64,000 nucleotides of DNA, taken from assembly GCA_903875045.1 (NCBI GenBank), contig CAIQUS010000014.1, positions 44,492 to 108,491 of the forward strand, written 5' to 3'. The position numbers and the translations under genes were made by a program. Below are positions 44,886 to 54,835 of the stretch, in pieces; the stretch's first letter is position 1; every line of letters begins with the position of its first letter. Under the pieces are notes generated by a model that was not told the DNA's origin, did no database searches, and saw only the letters and a program-made list of their open reading frames with translations. This stretch comes from an uncultured Bacteroidales bacterium. Lineage in GTDB: Bacteria > Bacteroidota > Bacteroidia > Bacteroidales > FEN-979.

Positions 44886-46559
44886 ATGTCACAGGAAAAT
44901 CAGGATCAATCGACCGGCATCAGTGAATTACTTGCAAAAGTGAACTTGCTTGAACAGAGGATTATCAGGATAGAAGGACAATATGAAGTTGCTATTCAGG
45001 GAATGGTATCGGCTCAGCCGGCCCGATACCAGCCTGAACTTGCTGATAGCGAGGAAGAGCAAGAGGTACTTGTCGACAAAGGGCTGATAGAGTCGAACAT
45101 TTTTGAATATGGTCTCGCATGGTTTGGCAGCCTTGTTTTACTTTTTGGAATCGCATTCCTGTCGAACTTCGCCAGGAATTATCTGAACGGACCATTGGCC
45201 AGCATGGTAGGCTACGGGGCGGTTGCCGGGGTGTTTTTTCTGGGGTGGCATCTGCGGAATACGCATACCCATCTCTCCTTCATGCTGAATCTGAGTGCCC
45301 ACCTTCTGGTTTATTATATTACGTTGCGCCTGTTTTTTTTCATAGGCCAACCGGTCATTCCGACAAAAGGTATCGTAGTATTTTTATTGTTTGCGGTAGT
45401 TTGTGTTCAATGCTATTTTGCAATCCGACAGAATGCCGAACTACTTGCCGCTATTTCTCTGATTTTATCATTGGCAACAGCCTTGTTCGCAGATACTACA
45501 TTTGTGAGTCTGCCGCTGATAGCAATTACCGCTGGTACTTCCGTAGTCCTTTTTATACGTTTTGGTTGGTGGCGGCTCATGTTGGTCACAATGATTCTTG
45601 TTTACGTTTCACAAAGTATTTGGTTATTGAATAATCCAATTATGGGAAATACAGTTGGAGCTTTCTTAACACATCCATTCAATCTGGTTTCTCTTTTCGT
45701 CTATGGAACTATATATTCAATCGTTCCGATGATCAAACAGGATGGAAAGTTTCCCAATAGCATTTATCCTGCCACAATCCTCATCAGCGGAATGAGTTTC
45801 TCCCTCGTGATGTTATTTGTGGTTCTGGCTTACTATGAAAACAATTATGTTTGGATTTTTACGATGATTTCCTTCCTTTGTCTCTGCTATTCAATCTTCC
45901 TGAAATACCGGACAAACCGTATATTCGATCCGGCTTTTTATGCCATTTACAGTTTCATGGCCCTGAGTGTGGCCGTGTATGGATACTCAAAGCTTCCGGA
46001 TGCGATCTGGCTGCTTTCACTTCAAAGTTTGCTGGTTGTTTCATGGGCACTTTGGTTTCGTTCCAAAATCATTGTTGTGATGAACACTATTCTGTTTATC
46101 GGGATCATGGCCTTCTATATGGCATTTTATCCTCCGGTTGATAAAGTTAATTTTGCATTTGTCATCGCCGCATTCATCAGTGCCCGCATTATCAACTGGA
46201 AGAAAGAACGATTAACCCTCAAAACGGAAATGATCAGGAATACCTACCTTATCGCCTTGTTTTTTGCCATGCTGTTTGCTTTATATCATGTGGTACCCAA
46301 ACAATATGTCACACTGTCATGGACTTGTGCGGCTGTATTTTATTTTATTATGAGCCTTCTGCTTAAACTGATTAAATATCGCTGGATGGCAATCGCAACC
46401 GTACTGTTCACCGGATTTTACCTCTTTTTTGTGGATTTTTCAAATCTCGAAACCGGTTACCGGGTACTTGCCTTCCTGTTCCTGGCAGTAATTTCTCTTG
46501 GGGCATCTCTTTACTTTACGAAAAAAGTACGAAAAAAAATACATACTGTGACCGATTGA
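44886..46559 (+). CDS. DUF2339-like polytopic membrane protein
   Basis: 557 residues from the ATG at 44886, supported by the Shine-Dalgarno site. An N-terminal coiled-coil-like segment (SELLAKVNLLEQRIIRIEGQ) precedes a short acidic linker and about 14 or more hydrophobic helices from residue 75 on (FEYGLAWFGSLVLLFGIAFL). The layout matches DUF2339 membrane proteins, which are of unknown function. It is directly joined to the cytochrome gene and followed 19 bp later by a second DUF2339 gene, so it may be part of the same operon. A role with the redox module is only a guess. Confidence 0.7.
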   Translation: MSQENQDQSTGISELLAKVNLLEQRIIRIEGQYEVAIQGMVSAQPARYQPELADSEEEQEVLVDKGLIESNIFEYGLAWFGSLVLLFGIAFLSNFARNYLNGPLASMVGYGAVAGVFFLGWHLRNTHTHLSFMLNLSAHLLVYYITLRLFFFIGQPVIPTKGIVVFLLFAVVCVQCYFAIRQNAELLAAISLILSLATALFADTTFVSLPLIAITAGTSVVLFIRFGWWRLMLVTMILVYVSQSIWLLNNPIMGNTVGAFLTHPFNLVSLFVYGTIYSIVPMIKQDGKFPNSIYPATILISGMSFSLVMLFVVLAYYENNYVWIFTMISFLCLCYSIFLKYRTNRIFDPAFYAIYSFMALSVAVYGYSKLPDAIWLLSLQSLLVVSWALWFRSKIIVVMNTILFIGIMAFYMAFYPPVDKVNFAFVIAAFISARIINWKKERLTLKTEMIRNTYLIALFFAMLFALYHVVPKQYVTLSWTCAAVFYFIMSLLLKLIKYRWMAIATVLFTGFYLFFVDFSNLETGYRVLAFLFLAVISLGASLYFTKKVRKKIHTVTD

Positions 46560-46578
46560 TTCGTTAAATGCCATTCCT

Positions 46579-48873
46579 ATGAATGAAAACCAGGAGATCA
46601 CCCGGCTTCAGGAGAAACTGGATGCTCTGATAACAAGGCATGATTCATTTCAAAGGGAGATAGCCGACCTTCGCAACGAGATTATTTTGCTAAAAGCGGC
46701 TGATTTACAACAGGTAACATTTCAGGATGAGATTATTCCCGAACCAATTACAGCTATCCCCCTCAAGGAGGAGAAAGCACCGGAAATACCCGCCGTTCAA
46801 AAAAGCCCGAAACCAAAATCAGATCTTGAAAAATTTGTAGGTGAAAACCTAATCAATAAAATTGGGATTGTAATTACCATTATCGGGGTTGGCATCGGAG
46901 CCAAGTACGCCATCGACCACGATTTGATCAGCCCCTGGACAAGGATCATCCTGGGATACATTGTAGGGCTGGGATTACTCGGATTTGCCCTTCGCCTCAA
47001 GAAACAATATATGAATTTCAGTGCCGTATTGCTTAGCGGCTCAATGGCCATCCTCTATTTTTTAACCTATGCAGCCTTTGCTTTTTACGACCTGATCCCC
47101 CAATGGCTCACATTTGCCCTGATGGTCATGATTACTGTTTTGACTGTTTCCGCAGCTTTAAACTATGGTCAGCAGGTAATTGCACACATCGGACTGGTAG
47201 GTGCCTATGCCGTTCCATTTCTGCTAAGCAATGATTCGGGTAATGTGGCAATCCTTTTTTCCTACATGGCTTTGATCAACACGGGAATTCTTGTCATTGC
47301 ATTCAAAAAATACTGGAAATCACTATATTATTCCTCGTTTTCAATTACATGGCTGATTGTGCTGTCGTGGTATGTGAAATCATATCTGATCCATGAACAT
47401 TTTACCCTTGCACTGGTTTTTATCTCAGTTTTCTTCATCATTTTTTACACAATTTTCCTGGCCTACAAACTGCTGAAAAAAGAGTTGTTTGAAATTGAAG
47501 ATATCCTGATGATCCTTGGAAATTCATCCATTTTTTATGGTCTCTGTTATGCAGTGTTACAATTGCATGATACCGGGGAGTTGATCCTTGGTTTGTTAAC
47601 ACTCGGCAACGCCTTGATCCATTGTGTGATTTGTCTGATTATTTACCGGCAGAAACAAGCAGACCGAAACCTGATGTACTTTGTTGGCGGGCTGGCACTG
47701 GTGTTTGTAACCATCGCGATTCCTGTAGGATTAAATGGGAACTGGGTGACGTTGCTGTGGTCGGGCGAGGTTGCCATTCTGTTCTGGATCGGCCGTACAA
47801 AAAACACAATTGTTTATGAGTTGATTTCATATCCGCTCATGTTCCTGGCTTTTTTCAGCCTGGTAAACGACTGGCTGGAGCAATATCATTTTTTCGGTTC
47901 AATGGAAACCTCCGTCAGGATTACTCCGATCTTCAATATAATTTTCCTGACATCTCTGGTACTTATTGCATCCCTGGCCTTTATCAATGTTATAAGCAGC
48001 AATAAAAAATACAATTCCCCTTTGCATGCCAGAAAGTGGTTGCTGGATATTATGAATATTATCATGCCCGCAATGCTCATCATCGCATTGTACACCGTAT
48101 TTGTTCTGGAAATATCAACATTCTGGAATCAGTTGTTCCTTGATTCAACGGTTACGGTTAAAAGTGATCTGACCATTCCGGAACATTTAATGAATTCGGA
48201 TATCATCAAGTACAACAATATTTCGATCATTGATTATTCGCTGTTGTTTTTCTCCATACTCTCCCTGGTGAATACCAGAAAATTTAAAAGCAGTTTGCTC
48301 GGATCGATCAATCAGGTGATTAATACCATTGTGGTGGGGCTGTTTCTCACCATCGGTTTGTACACCATTGGTGAACTTCGCGACAGCTATCTTGGTCAGC
48401 TTAACACTGAATATTTTTACCGTGGATGGTGGAATATTGGCATCCGGTACATTTCGTTTGTTTTCCTTGGGCTGATCTTGTTTTCAATAAAAGACTTCAT
48501 CAGCAAAAGAATTATTGAAATGGATTTAAATATGGAGTTCGATTTCGTTCTTCATATTACCATTTTGACAGTTTTAAGTAACGAACTGATTAATTGGATG
48601 GATATTTTCAAGTCTGAACAATCCTATAAACTTGGCTTGAGCATTTTATGGGGCCTTTATGCTTTGTACCTCATAGCTTACGGCATCTGGAAAAAGAAGA
48701 AACATCTGCGCATCGGCGCCATCGTACTTTTTGCCATCACCCTGCTTAAATTATTCTTTTATGACATCTCCAGTCTTGACACCATATCTAAAACCATCGT
48801 GCTGGTATCATTGGGGGCATTGCTCCTGATCATCTCATTTCTCTATAACAAGTATAAAAAACTTATTTTCTGA
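46579..48873 (+). CDS. DUF2339 family polytopic membrane protein
   Basis: 764 residues. An N-terminal coiled coil (EITRLQEKLDALITRHDSFQ) and a linker lead to the DUF2339 core, which starts at about 90 with SDLEKFVGENLINKIGIVIT and continues GVGIGAKYAIDHDLISPWTR. About twenty hydrophobic helices follow, ending with LIISFLYNKYKKLIF. The function of the family is not established. It is the last gene of the plus-strand series beginning at 41248 and converges on tsaE. Confidence 0.85.
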   Translation: MNENQEITRLQEKLDALITRHDSFQREIADLRNEIILLKAADLQQVTFQDEIIPEPITAIPLKEEKAPEIPAVQKSPKPKSDLEKFVGENLINKIGIVITIIGVGIGAKYAIDHDLISPWTRIILGYIVGLGLLGFALRLKKQYMNFSAVLLSGSMAILYFLTYAAFAFYDLIPQWLTFALMVMITVLTVSAALNYGQQVIAHIGLVGAYAVPFLLSNDSGNVAILFSYMALINTGILVIAFKKYWKSLYYSSFSITWLIVLSWYVKSYLIHEHFTLALVFISVFFIIFYTIFLAYKLLKKELFEIEDILMILGNSSIFYGLCYAVLQLHDTGELILGLLTLGNALIHCVICLIIYRQKQADRNLMYFVGGLALVFVTIAIPVGLNGNWVTLLWSGEVAILFWIGRTKNTIVYELISYPLMFLAFFSLVNDWLEQYHFFGSMETSVRITPIFNIIFLTSLVLIASLAFINVISSNKKYNSPLHARKWLLDIMNIIMPAMLIIALYTVFVLEISTFWNQLFLDSTVTVKSDLTIPEHLMNSDIIKYNNISIIDYSLLFFSILSLVNTRKFKSSLLGSINQVINTIVVGLFLTIGLYTIGELRDSYLGQLNTEYFYRGWWNIGIRYISFVFLGLILFSIKDFISKRIIEMDLNMEFDFVLHITILTVLSNELINWMDIFKSEQSYKLGLSILWGLYALYLIAYGIWKKKKHLRIGAIVLFAITLLKLFFYDISSLDTISKTIVLVSLGALLLIISFLYNKYKKLIF

Positions 48874-48880
48874 AGGATAC

Positions 48881-48900
48881 CTTTGCAATGGCTGCAAAAG
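48881..48900. terminator. Small hairpin at a convergent junction
   Basis: TTTGCA (48882-48887) pairs with TGCAAA (48893-48898) around a 5-nt loop, in the 30-bp space between the DUF2339 stop and the tsaE stop. It lacks a clear T tract, so terminator activity is uncertain. Confidence 0.35.
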
Positions 48901-48903
48901 GAT

Positions 48904-49335
48904 TCAGCTTTGATTTTCAGGCAGTGAATCAGCGAATTCAATCTCTCTTTCCGCCTGACCTGTGATGGTTATACCGATTGTGTTTCCAGGAAGTAACGAT
49001 TCAATGATTCCGGGCCATTCGATAAAACAATAATTTCCGGAATAGATATAATCTTCATAGCCGATATCGAAAACTTCGGTAAGATTCCTTACCCGGTAGA
49101 AATCAAAATGATAAATCGTTTCACCAGAGGCAGTTTTATACTCATTGATAATTGAAAATGAGGGGCTCTGTACGATATCCGTCACCCCCAGTGCAAGGCA
49201 GATGGATTTAATAAAAGTGGTTTTGCCAGCCCCAATATGGCCGTTGAATGCAAACACTCTCGCATTTGGAAAAGTTCCGAGCAACTGCCTGGCTGCAGGT
49301 GCCAGGTCGGATTCAGATTTACAGGTCAGTTTCAA
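48904..49335 (-). CDS. tsaE: tRNA threonylcarbamoyladenosine biosynthesis ATPase TsaE
   Basis: 143 residues. The start is TTG (49333-49335) with GGAGA upstream; no in-frame ATG is near. The P-loop GHIGAGKTT, the QSPSFSIINEY segment, and HFDFYRV with CFIEWPG are characteristic of TsaE/YjeE. TsaE works with TsaB and TsaD to make the t6A modification at position 37 of ANN-decoding tRNAs. It lies 27 bp downstream of porX and is probably co-transcribed with it. Confidence 0.93.
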   Translation of the reverse strand: MKLTCKSESDLAPAARQLLGTFPNARVFAFNGHIGAGKTTFIKSICLALGVTDIVQSPSFSIINEYKTASGETIYHFDFYRVRNLTEVFDIGYEDYIYSGNYCFIEWPGIIESLLPGNTIGITITGQAEREIEFADSLPENQS

Positions 49336-49362
49336 ATTATCTCCGCTGAAAAAATCATGTCA

Positions 49363-50916
49363 TTATTTCGGTTTAAGGGTTACAAACGGTATCATCACCT
49401 CCTCCATGGATAGTCCGCCATGCTGAAAGGTATTCTTGTAATAATTCACGTAGTAATTGTAGTTATTGGGATAGGCGAAAAAATCGTTGCTCCTGCAAAA
49501 AACATAAGATGAATTGACCGATGTCCTTGGCAGAAAAACATCGGCAGGATTTCTTACCTCAAATACTTCATTGTGCTCGTATTTCAATGCTCTTCCGGTT
49601 TTATAGCGCAGGTTGGTATTTGTGTTACGGTCACCAAGAATCTTTACCGGATTGTTTACACGGATAGAACCATGATCGGTTGTGATGGCAACATTGACAT
49701 CCTTTTCTGCCAGGTATTTCAAAATTTCGATCAGAGGGGAGTGCTGGAACCAACTCACTGTGAGCGACCGGTAGGCTTTTTCATCATCGGCCAATTCGCG
49801 GATGATTTCCATTTCGGTACGGGCATGAGATAACATGTCGACAAAATTGTAAACAATAAAGTTTAACTTGTTGACCATAAGGTTCGGCATCAATTCAACC
49901 AGTTTTTTCCCGTATGTTTGATTCAACACCTTGTAATAGGAGTATTTTACATCCCGGCCATAACGTTTGAGGAGCTCACCAAGCAATTCACTTTCAAAAT
50001 TATTTTTCGGCCCTTCCTCATCTTCATTGACCCAGAATTTTGGATATTTTTTCTCGATTTCGGTCGGGAGAAGACCTGCAAAAAGTGCATTCCTGGCATA
50101 TTGAGTCACTGATGGAAGTATGCTGTAATAAATTTCCTCCTTTTCCACCCTGAAATAATCTTCGAGAATGGGTTGCAAAACCTTCCACTGATCAAAACGG
50201 AGGTTATCGATCAGGATTACAAATAATGGTTTAGTGTCGTTCATCAAAGGGAATACCTTTTCCTTGATGAGGGTATGGGATTGTACAGGCTTATCATGGC
50301 CTTTACCGCCTATCCAATCAATATAATTGCGTTCAACGAATTTGCAGAATACCTGGTTTGCCTCATCCTTTTGCATTTTAAGGACCTGGTTCATGCCATC
50401 GTCCATCAATTGTCCCAGTTTCAGTTCCCAGTAAGTAAGTTTTTTATAAACTTCTGTCCACTCTTCAAAATTCAACCGGTTGCTGATTTCCATCCCGATG
50501 CTTCGAAATTCCTGCTGATACTGATGGGTGGTTTTTTCACTCACCAGTTTTTTATTCTCCAGGTTTTTCTTCAGGCACAGCAATATCTGATTTGGTTTTA
50601 CAGGTTTAATCAGGTAATCGGCAATGCTTGAACCGATGGCGTCCTCCATGATGCTCTCTTCTTCACTTTTGGTGATCATTACCACCGGCAGAGAAGGATA
50701 GATAGCCTTTACCCGCATCAAGGTTTCAATGCCCGACAATCCGGGCATTTGCTCATCCAGGAAAACAATATCAAAAGGATTGCTCTTTATAATTTCTATG
50801 GCATCGTGCCCGTTATTGACCGTCGTAACATCGTATCCCTTTTCTTTCAGAAATATGATATGTGGTTTCAGCAGGTCAATTTCATCATCAACCCATAAAA
50901 TAGTGATCTTATCCAT
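49363..50916 (-). CDS. porX: PorX-type response regulator with PglZ domain (T9SS regulator)
   Basis: 517 residues. An N-terminal receiver domain (1-120) has the acidic pair Asp10/Asp11, phosphoacceptor Asp54 (VFLDEQMPG) and the conserved Lys in LIKPVKP. A linker leads to a C-terminal PglZ/alkaline-phosphatase-like domain (about 210-510) with LIDNLRFDQWK and TTDHGSIRV metal-site motifs. Instead of a DNA-binding domain this gives the PorX arrangement. PorX, with the kinase PorY, controls expression or function of the T9SS in Bacteroidota. The link to the T9SS-tagged giants of this window is functional, not operonic. Confidence 0.92.
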   Translation of the reverse strand: MDKITILWVDDEIDLLKPHIIFLKEKGYDVTTVNNGHDAIEIIKSNPFDIVFLDEQMPGLSGIETLMRVKAIYPSLPVVMITKSEEESIMEDAIGSSIADYLIKPVKPNQILLCLKKNLENKKLVSEKTTHQYQQEFRSIGMEISNRLNFEEWTEVYKKLTYWELKLGQLMDDGMNQVLKMQKDEANQVFCKFVERNYIDWIGGKGHDKPVQSHTLIKEKVFPLMNDTKPLFVILIDNLRFDQWKVLQPILEDYFRVEKEEIYYSILPSVTQYARNALFAGLLPTEIEKKYPKFWVNEDEEGPKNNFESELLGELLKRYGRDVKYSYYKVLNQTYGKKLVELMPNLMVNKLNFIVYNFVDMLSHARTEMEIIRELADDEKAYRSLTVSWFQHSPLIEILKYLAEKDVNVAITTDHGSIRVNNPVKILGDRNTNTNLRYKTGRALKYEHNEVFEVRNPADVFLPRTSVNSSYVFCRSNDFFAYPNNYNYYVNYYKNTFQHGGLSMEEVMIPFVTLKPK

Positions 50917-51005
50917 AGTTATTGTTTGCTTTAATAAATGTCGTAAGTTTGTTTTTATTGTGTTTGCATGGCTGTTTTATATTTCTTTAACAAATTTATA
51001 CGATT

Positions 51006-52241
51006 TTGTACACCACCAATAAACAAAAGATTATCAACGATCCGGTATATGGGTTCATCACCATTCCGGATGCCCTGATATTCGATGTGATTGAGCATCC
51101 ATATTTTCAGCGGTTACGGAGGATCAAGCAACTCGGACTCACACACTACACGTACCCGTCGGCCCAGCACACCAGGTTTCAACATGCCCTGGGTGCCATG
51201 CACCTGATGGGGCAGGCGATCGGTGTGCTGCGCTCCAAGGGAATTGATATCACCGATGAAGAGGCAAGAGGGTTGAATATTGCCATCCTTTTACACGACA
51301 TCGGCCACGGCCCGTTTTCTCACACCCTTGAACTGGCAATTGTTCGCGACCTGACCCATGAAGATCTTTCAAAACTTTTCCTGGCTGAGCTCAACCGTCA
51401 GTTCAGGGGTGAACTTGACCTTGCTGATGCAATTTTTAACGACACCTATCCAAAAAAATTCCTGCACCAATTAGTTTCGAGCCAGCTTGACATGGACCGT
51501 CTTGACTATCTGGCGCGTGACAGCTTTTTTACCGGTGTTGCCGAAGGAGTGATTAGCTACGACCGTATCATTAAAATGCTGACCGTAAGCGATGATGAAT
51601 TGGTGGTTGAAGGGAAAGGTATCTATTCCATTGAAAAGTTTTTAATTTCTCGCCGGCTGATGTACTGGCAGGTATACCTGCATAAAACTGTAATCGCTGC
51701 CGATCAGCTACTGGTAAACCTGCTGAAACGTGCAAAATATTTAGCGGGGCAAGGGATTACACTTTTTGCAACACCTGCCTTTGACACCTTTCTCAGGTGC
51801 AATCCTTCCAGAGGCGACTTTGAGACAGACACCCAATGGCTCAATTTATTTGCACAACTTGATGATTTTGATATTTTCACTTCACTCAAGGTGTGGGCTT
51901 GTCACCCTGATCAGATTTTGTCGAACCTATGTGACAACCTTGTGAACCGGCGTCTTTTCCGGGTTGAGATGCAAACATTGCCATTCGATCCGGAGTACGT
52001 GGCACTTGTCAAACAGAAAACAATTGTAAAATACAACCTGGCACCCGATGAGATTGAATATTATTTTACCTGTGATAAAGTTGAAAACAAGGCCTATAAC
52101 CCACGCCACGAACGCATTATGATCAAATGGAAGTCAAATGAACTGATTGATATTTCCGCAGCTTCCGAACAACTTAACAACGCAGTGATGCCCACTACGG
52201 TGAGTAAGTACCTGCTATGCTATCCAAAGGAGATCAGGTGA
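51006..52241 (+). CDS. HD-domain phosphohydrolase
   Basis: 411 residues, with a TTG start at 51006 (the ATG at 50968 is out of frame). The HD metal site is clear: RFQHALGAMHLM, LLHDIGHGPFSH and DMDRLDYLARDSFFTGV. The latter two segments are typical of dGTPase-like HD hydrolases that act on nucleotides. The true substrate is not known. It is divergent from porX. After its stop is a short GATTTACGATT repeat. Confidence 0.85.
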   Translation: MYTTNKQKIINDPVYGFITIPDALIFDVIEHPYFQRLRRIKQLGLTHYTYPSAQHTRFQHALGAMHLMGQAIGVLRSKGIDITDEEARGLNIAILLHDIGHGPFSHTLELAIVRDLTHEDLSKLFLAELNRQFRGELDLADAIFNDTYPKKFLHQLVSSQLDMDRLDYLARDSFFTGVAEGVISYDRIIKMLTVSDDELVVEGKGIYSIEKFLISRRLMYWQVYLHKTVIAADQLLVNLLKRAKYLAGQGITLFATPAFDTFLRCNPSRGDFETDTQWLNLFAQLDDFDIFTSLKVWACHPDQILSNLCDNLVNRRLFRVEMQTLPFDPEYVALVKQKTIVKYNLAPDEIEYYFTCDKVENKAYNPRHERIMIKWKSNELIDISAASEQLNNAVMPTTVSKYLLCYPKEIR

Positions 52242-52246
52242 AAGAT

Positions 52247-52278
52247 GATTTACGATTGAAGATTGAGGATTTACGATT
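52247..52278. repeat. Short intergenic GATTTACGATT repeat
   Basis: GATTTACGATT occurs twice (52247-52257 and 52268-52278) just after the HD gene stop. A related A/T-rich GATT-ACGATT cluster follows efp at 57749-57778. Low-complexity repeats of this kind look like a dispersed intergenic family; the function is unknown. The rest of 52242-52406 shows no further clear feature. Confidence 0.6.
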
Positions 52279-52406
52279 TACCAAATCCTTATCTTTACAA
52301 ATAATAACTTGATCTTCTGATTGTTAAAAAATTTTCATGGCCTCCTACAGAAATATTTGGTAAATTGCGCCACTTTTTATCTTCTTAAATTTACGAAGTT
52401 CAATTA

Positions 52407-53441
52407 ATGGAATTCACCGCTGCACAAATTGCCGGGTTTCTTCACGGCACCGTTGAAGGTAACCCCGAAGTTAAGGTTTCAAATCTCTCGAAAATTGATG
52501 ACGGGGTCGCCGGGACGCTAACATTCCTGGCAAATCCAAAATACACCCCATTCATTTACACTACTGAAGCATCTGTTATTGTTGTCAATGAGGATTTTAT
52601 TGCTGTGCAACCGGTGCAAGGCACCCTGATCAGAGTTGCCGATGCCTATTCTTCTTTTGCGACATTGCTTGAAATGTTTGATAAATCCCGATCATCAAAT
52701 ACAGGTATTTCAAGTCATTGTGTTGTTGACGCCAGTGCAAGGCTTGGTGAAAACATTTCAATTGGCGACTTTACAGTGATCGGTAAAAATGCGGTAATAG
52801 GTAAAAATGTTTGCATCCATCCGCAGGTCTTTATTGGCAACAATGTGACCATTGGCGATCATTCCATTTTATATCCGGGTGTTAAAGTATATCAGGACAG
52901 CATCATCGGCAACAGGTGTACCCTGCATTCCGGGGTAGTTATCGGGTCTGACGGATTCGGTTTTGCACCTGTGGCGAATAACAACTATCAAAAAATTCCC
53001 CAGTTGGGAAATGTCATCCTTGAAGACAATGTTGAAATTGGCTCCAATACCACCATCGATCGGGCCACACTTGGTTCTACCATCATCAGGAAGGGTGTGA
53101 AACTCGATAATCTCATCCAGGTAGGCCATAATGCAGAAATCGGAGAAAACACGGTTGTTGCTGCCCAGGCAGGGATCAGTGGTTCAACAAAAATTGGAAA
53201 AAACTGCATGATCGGCGGTAAAGTTGGCATTGTTGGGCACATCACCATTGCCGACAATGTAAAAATCGGTGCCGGATCAGGCATAGAGGCGAGTATTACT
53301 CAGGAAGGGGCTATCATGCTTGGTGCCCCGGCCATTGAAATAAATAAAGCCAGGCGTAACTTTATTCATTGGCGAAACCTTGATGAAATTGTGAGAAAGG
53401 TTTACGCGATCGAAAAAAAATTGAACAAAACACATGAGTGA
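52407..53441 (+). CDS. lpxD: UDP-3-O-acylglucosamine N-acyltransferase LpxD
   Basis: 344 residues. An N-terminal uridine-binding domain ([20 protein letters not shown]) precedes a left-handed beta-helix of hexapeptide repeats. The catalytic histidine lies in [11 protein letters not shown], and GSDGFGFAP and [11 protein letters not shown] are typical. It adds a 3-hydroxyacyl chain to the glucosamine nitrogen in lipid A synthesis. Its stop overlaps the lpxC/fabZ start by 8 bp (ATGAGTGA), so the two are translationally coupled. Confidence 0.96.
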   Translation: MEFTAAQIAGFLHGTVEGNPEVKVSNLSKIDDGVAGTLTFLANPKYTPFIYTTEASVIVVNEDFIAVQPVQGTLIRVADAYSSFATLLEMFDKSRSSNTGISSHCVVDASARLGENISIGDFTVIGKNAVIGKNVCIHPQVFIGNNVTIGDHSILYPGVKVYQDSIIGNRCTLHSGVVIGSDGFGFAPVANNNYQKIPQLGNVILEDNVEIGSNTTIDRATLGSTIIRKGVKLDNLIQVGHNAEIGENTVVAAQAGISGSTKIGKNCMIGGKVGIVGHITIADNVKIGAGSGIEASITQEGAIMLGAPAIEINKARRNFIHWRNLDEIVRKVYAIEKKLNKTHE

Positions 53442-54825
53442 AAAACAAAGAACAATTAAATCTCCGGTCAGTATTTCGGGTGTGGGATTGCATACAGGTA
53501 ATGAAGTTGTCATCACTTTCAAACCTGCTCCTGATAATTATGGTTACAAGTTTCGCAGGACAGATCTCAACACCGGGACACTGGTGGACGCAGATGTTGA
53601 ACACGTAGTTGACACCTCCCGCGGAACCAGTATTGAACAAGATGGCGTGCGCATTGATACTGTTGAACATGTTCTTGCAGCGCTTGCCGGACTTGAAATC
53701 GACAATGCAATAATTGAACTGAACCAATCTGAAACGCCAATTCTTGACGGCAGTTCAAGGTTTTATGTAGAAGCACTTCAATCGGTTGGATTTGTTGAAC
53801 AAAAGGCACTTCGGCAATATTTTGAAATCACGTCGAACGTTACCTATCTGAACCCCGAAAAAAAGGTTGAGATGATTGCCGTGCCATCGAATGATTTCAG
53901 GGTTTCGGTGATGATTGATTATGAATCGAAGGTGTTGCAGTCGCAAAATGCCACCCTGAACCATATCAGCAGGTTTAAAGATGATTTTGCCACCTGCCGC
54001 ACATTTGTTTTTTTACACGAACTCGAATACCTGCTCAACAACAACCTGATAAAAGGCGGGGACCTGAGCAATGCCATCGTTTTTGTGGACCGCGATATGT
54101 CACGCACCGAATTGGATCATCTTGCCCACCTTTTCAATAAACCCAGGGTTGATGTACTTAAAGAGGGCATACTCAACAATCTTGAACTTCAATATCCGAA
54201 TGAACCGGCTCGTCACAAATTACTGGATATTATTGGCGACCTTGCACTTGTTGGGATGCCAATCAAGGGCCACATTATTGCAACTCGTCCTGGCCATTAT
54301 TCCAATGTGCAATTTGCCAAGATGATTAAAAAGCAGATTAAAAAGGATCTCCATCCTGAGGAAGGGCCTAAATTCGACCTGAATAAAACGCCACTATACA
54401 ACATTAACCAGATCAAAAACATACTTCCACATCGTCCTCCTTTCCTTTTCATCGATAAAATCCTGGAGATGGGAAAGGATTATGTAGTCGGTGTGAAGAA
54501 CGTGACGATCAACGAAACTTTTTTTGTTGGCCATTTCCCTGATGAACCTGTTCTTCCAGGCGTTATTCAGATTGAAGCCATGGCGCAAACCGGCGGAATC
54601 CTTGCCCTCAACATGGTTGAAGATCCCCAGAATTACAATACACTTTTTGTAAAGATCGACAGTGTCAAATTCCGGCATAAAGTTGTGCCTGGTGATACCC
54701 TGGTCTTTTTTAATCAACTTTCTGCACCAATCCGCAGAGGATTGATCTGTATGAAAGGCGTTGCTTATGTTGGCAACAAAATCGTGATGGAAGCTGAAAT
54801 GATGGCACAAATTCAGAGGAAATAA
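53434..54825 (+). CDS. lpxC/fabZ: Bifunctional UDP-3-O-acyl-GlcNAc deacetylase / 3-hydroxyacyl-ACP dehydratase
   Basis: 463 residues, a fusion characteristic of Bacteroidota. Residues 1-305 are LpxC ([34 protein letters not shown] with zinc ligands, [12 protein letters not shown]). Residues about 320-463 are FabZ ([37 protein letters not shown] with the catalytic His and Glu). LpxC commits UDP-acyl-GlcNAc to lipid A; FabZ supplies dehydration in fatty-acid synthesis. One polypeptide couples the two competing uses of hydroxyacyl-ACP. It is in an lpxD-lpxC/fabZ-lpxA operon. Confidence 0.97.
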   Translation: MSEKQRTIKSPVSISGVGLHTGNEVVITFKPAPDNYGYKFRRTDLNTGTLVDADVEHVVDTSRGTSIEQDGVRIDTVEHVLAALAGLEIDNAIIELNQSETPILDGSSRFYVEALQSVGFVEQKALRQYFEITSNVTYLNPEKKVEMIAVPSNDFRVSVMIDYESKVLQSQNATLNHISRFKDDFATCRTFVFLHELEYLLNNNLIKGGDLSNAIVFVDRDMSRTELDHLAHLFNKPRVDVLKEGILNNLELQYPNEPARHKLLDIIGDLALVGMPIKGHIIATRPGHYSNVQFAKMIKKQIKKDLHPEEGPKFDLNKTPLYNINQIKNILPHRPPFLFIDKILEMGKDYVVGVKNVTINETFFVGHFPDEPVLPGVIQIEAMAQTGGILALNMVEDPQNYNTLFVKIDSVKFRHKVVPGDTLVFFNQLSAPIRRGLICMKGVAYVGNKIVMEAEMMAQIQRK

Positions 54826-54835
54826 TCATTATAAT

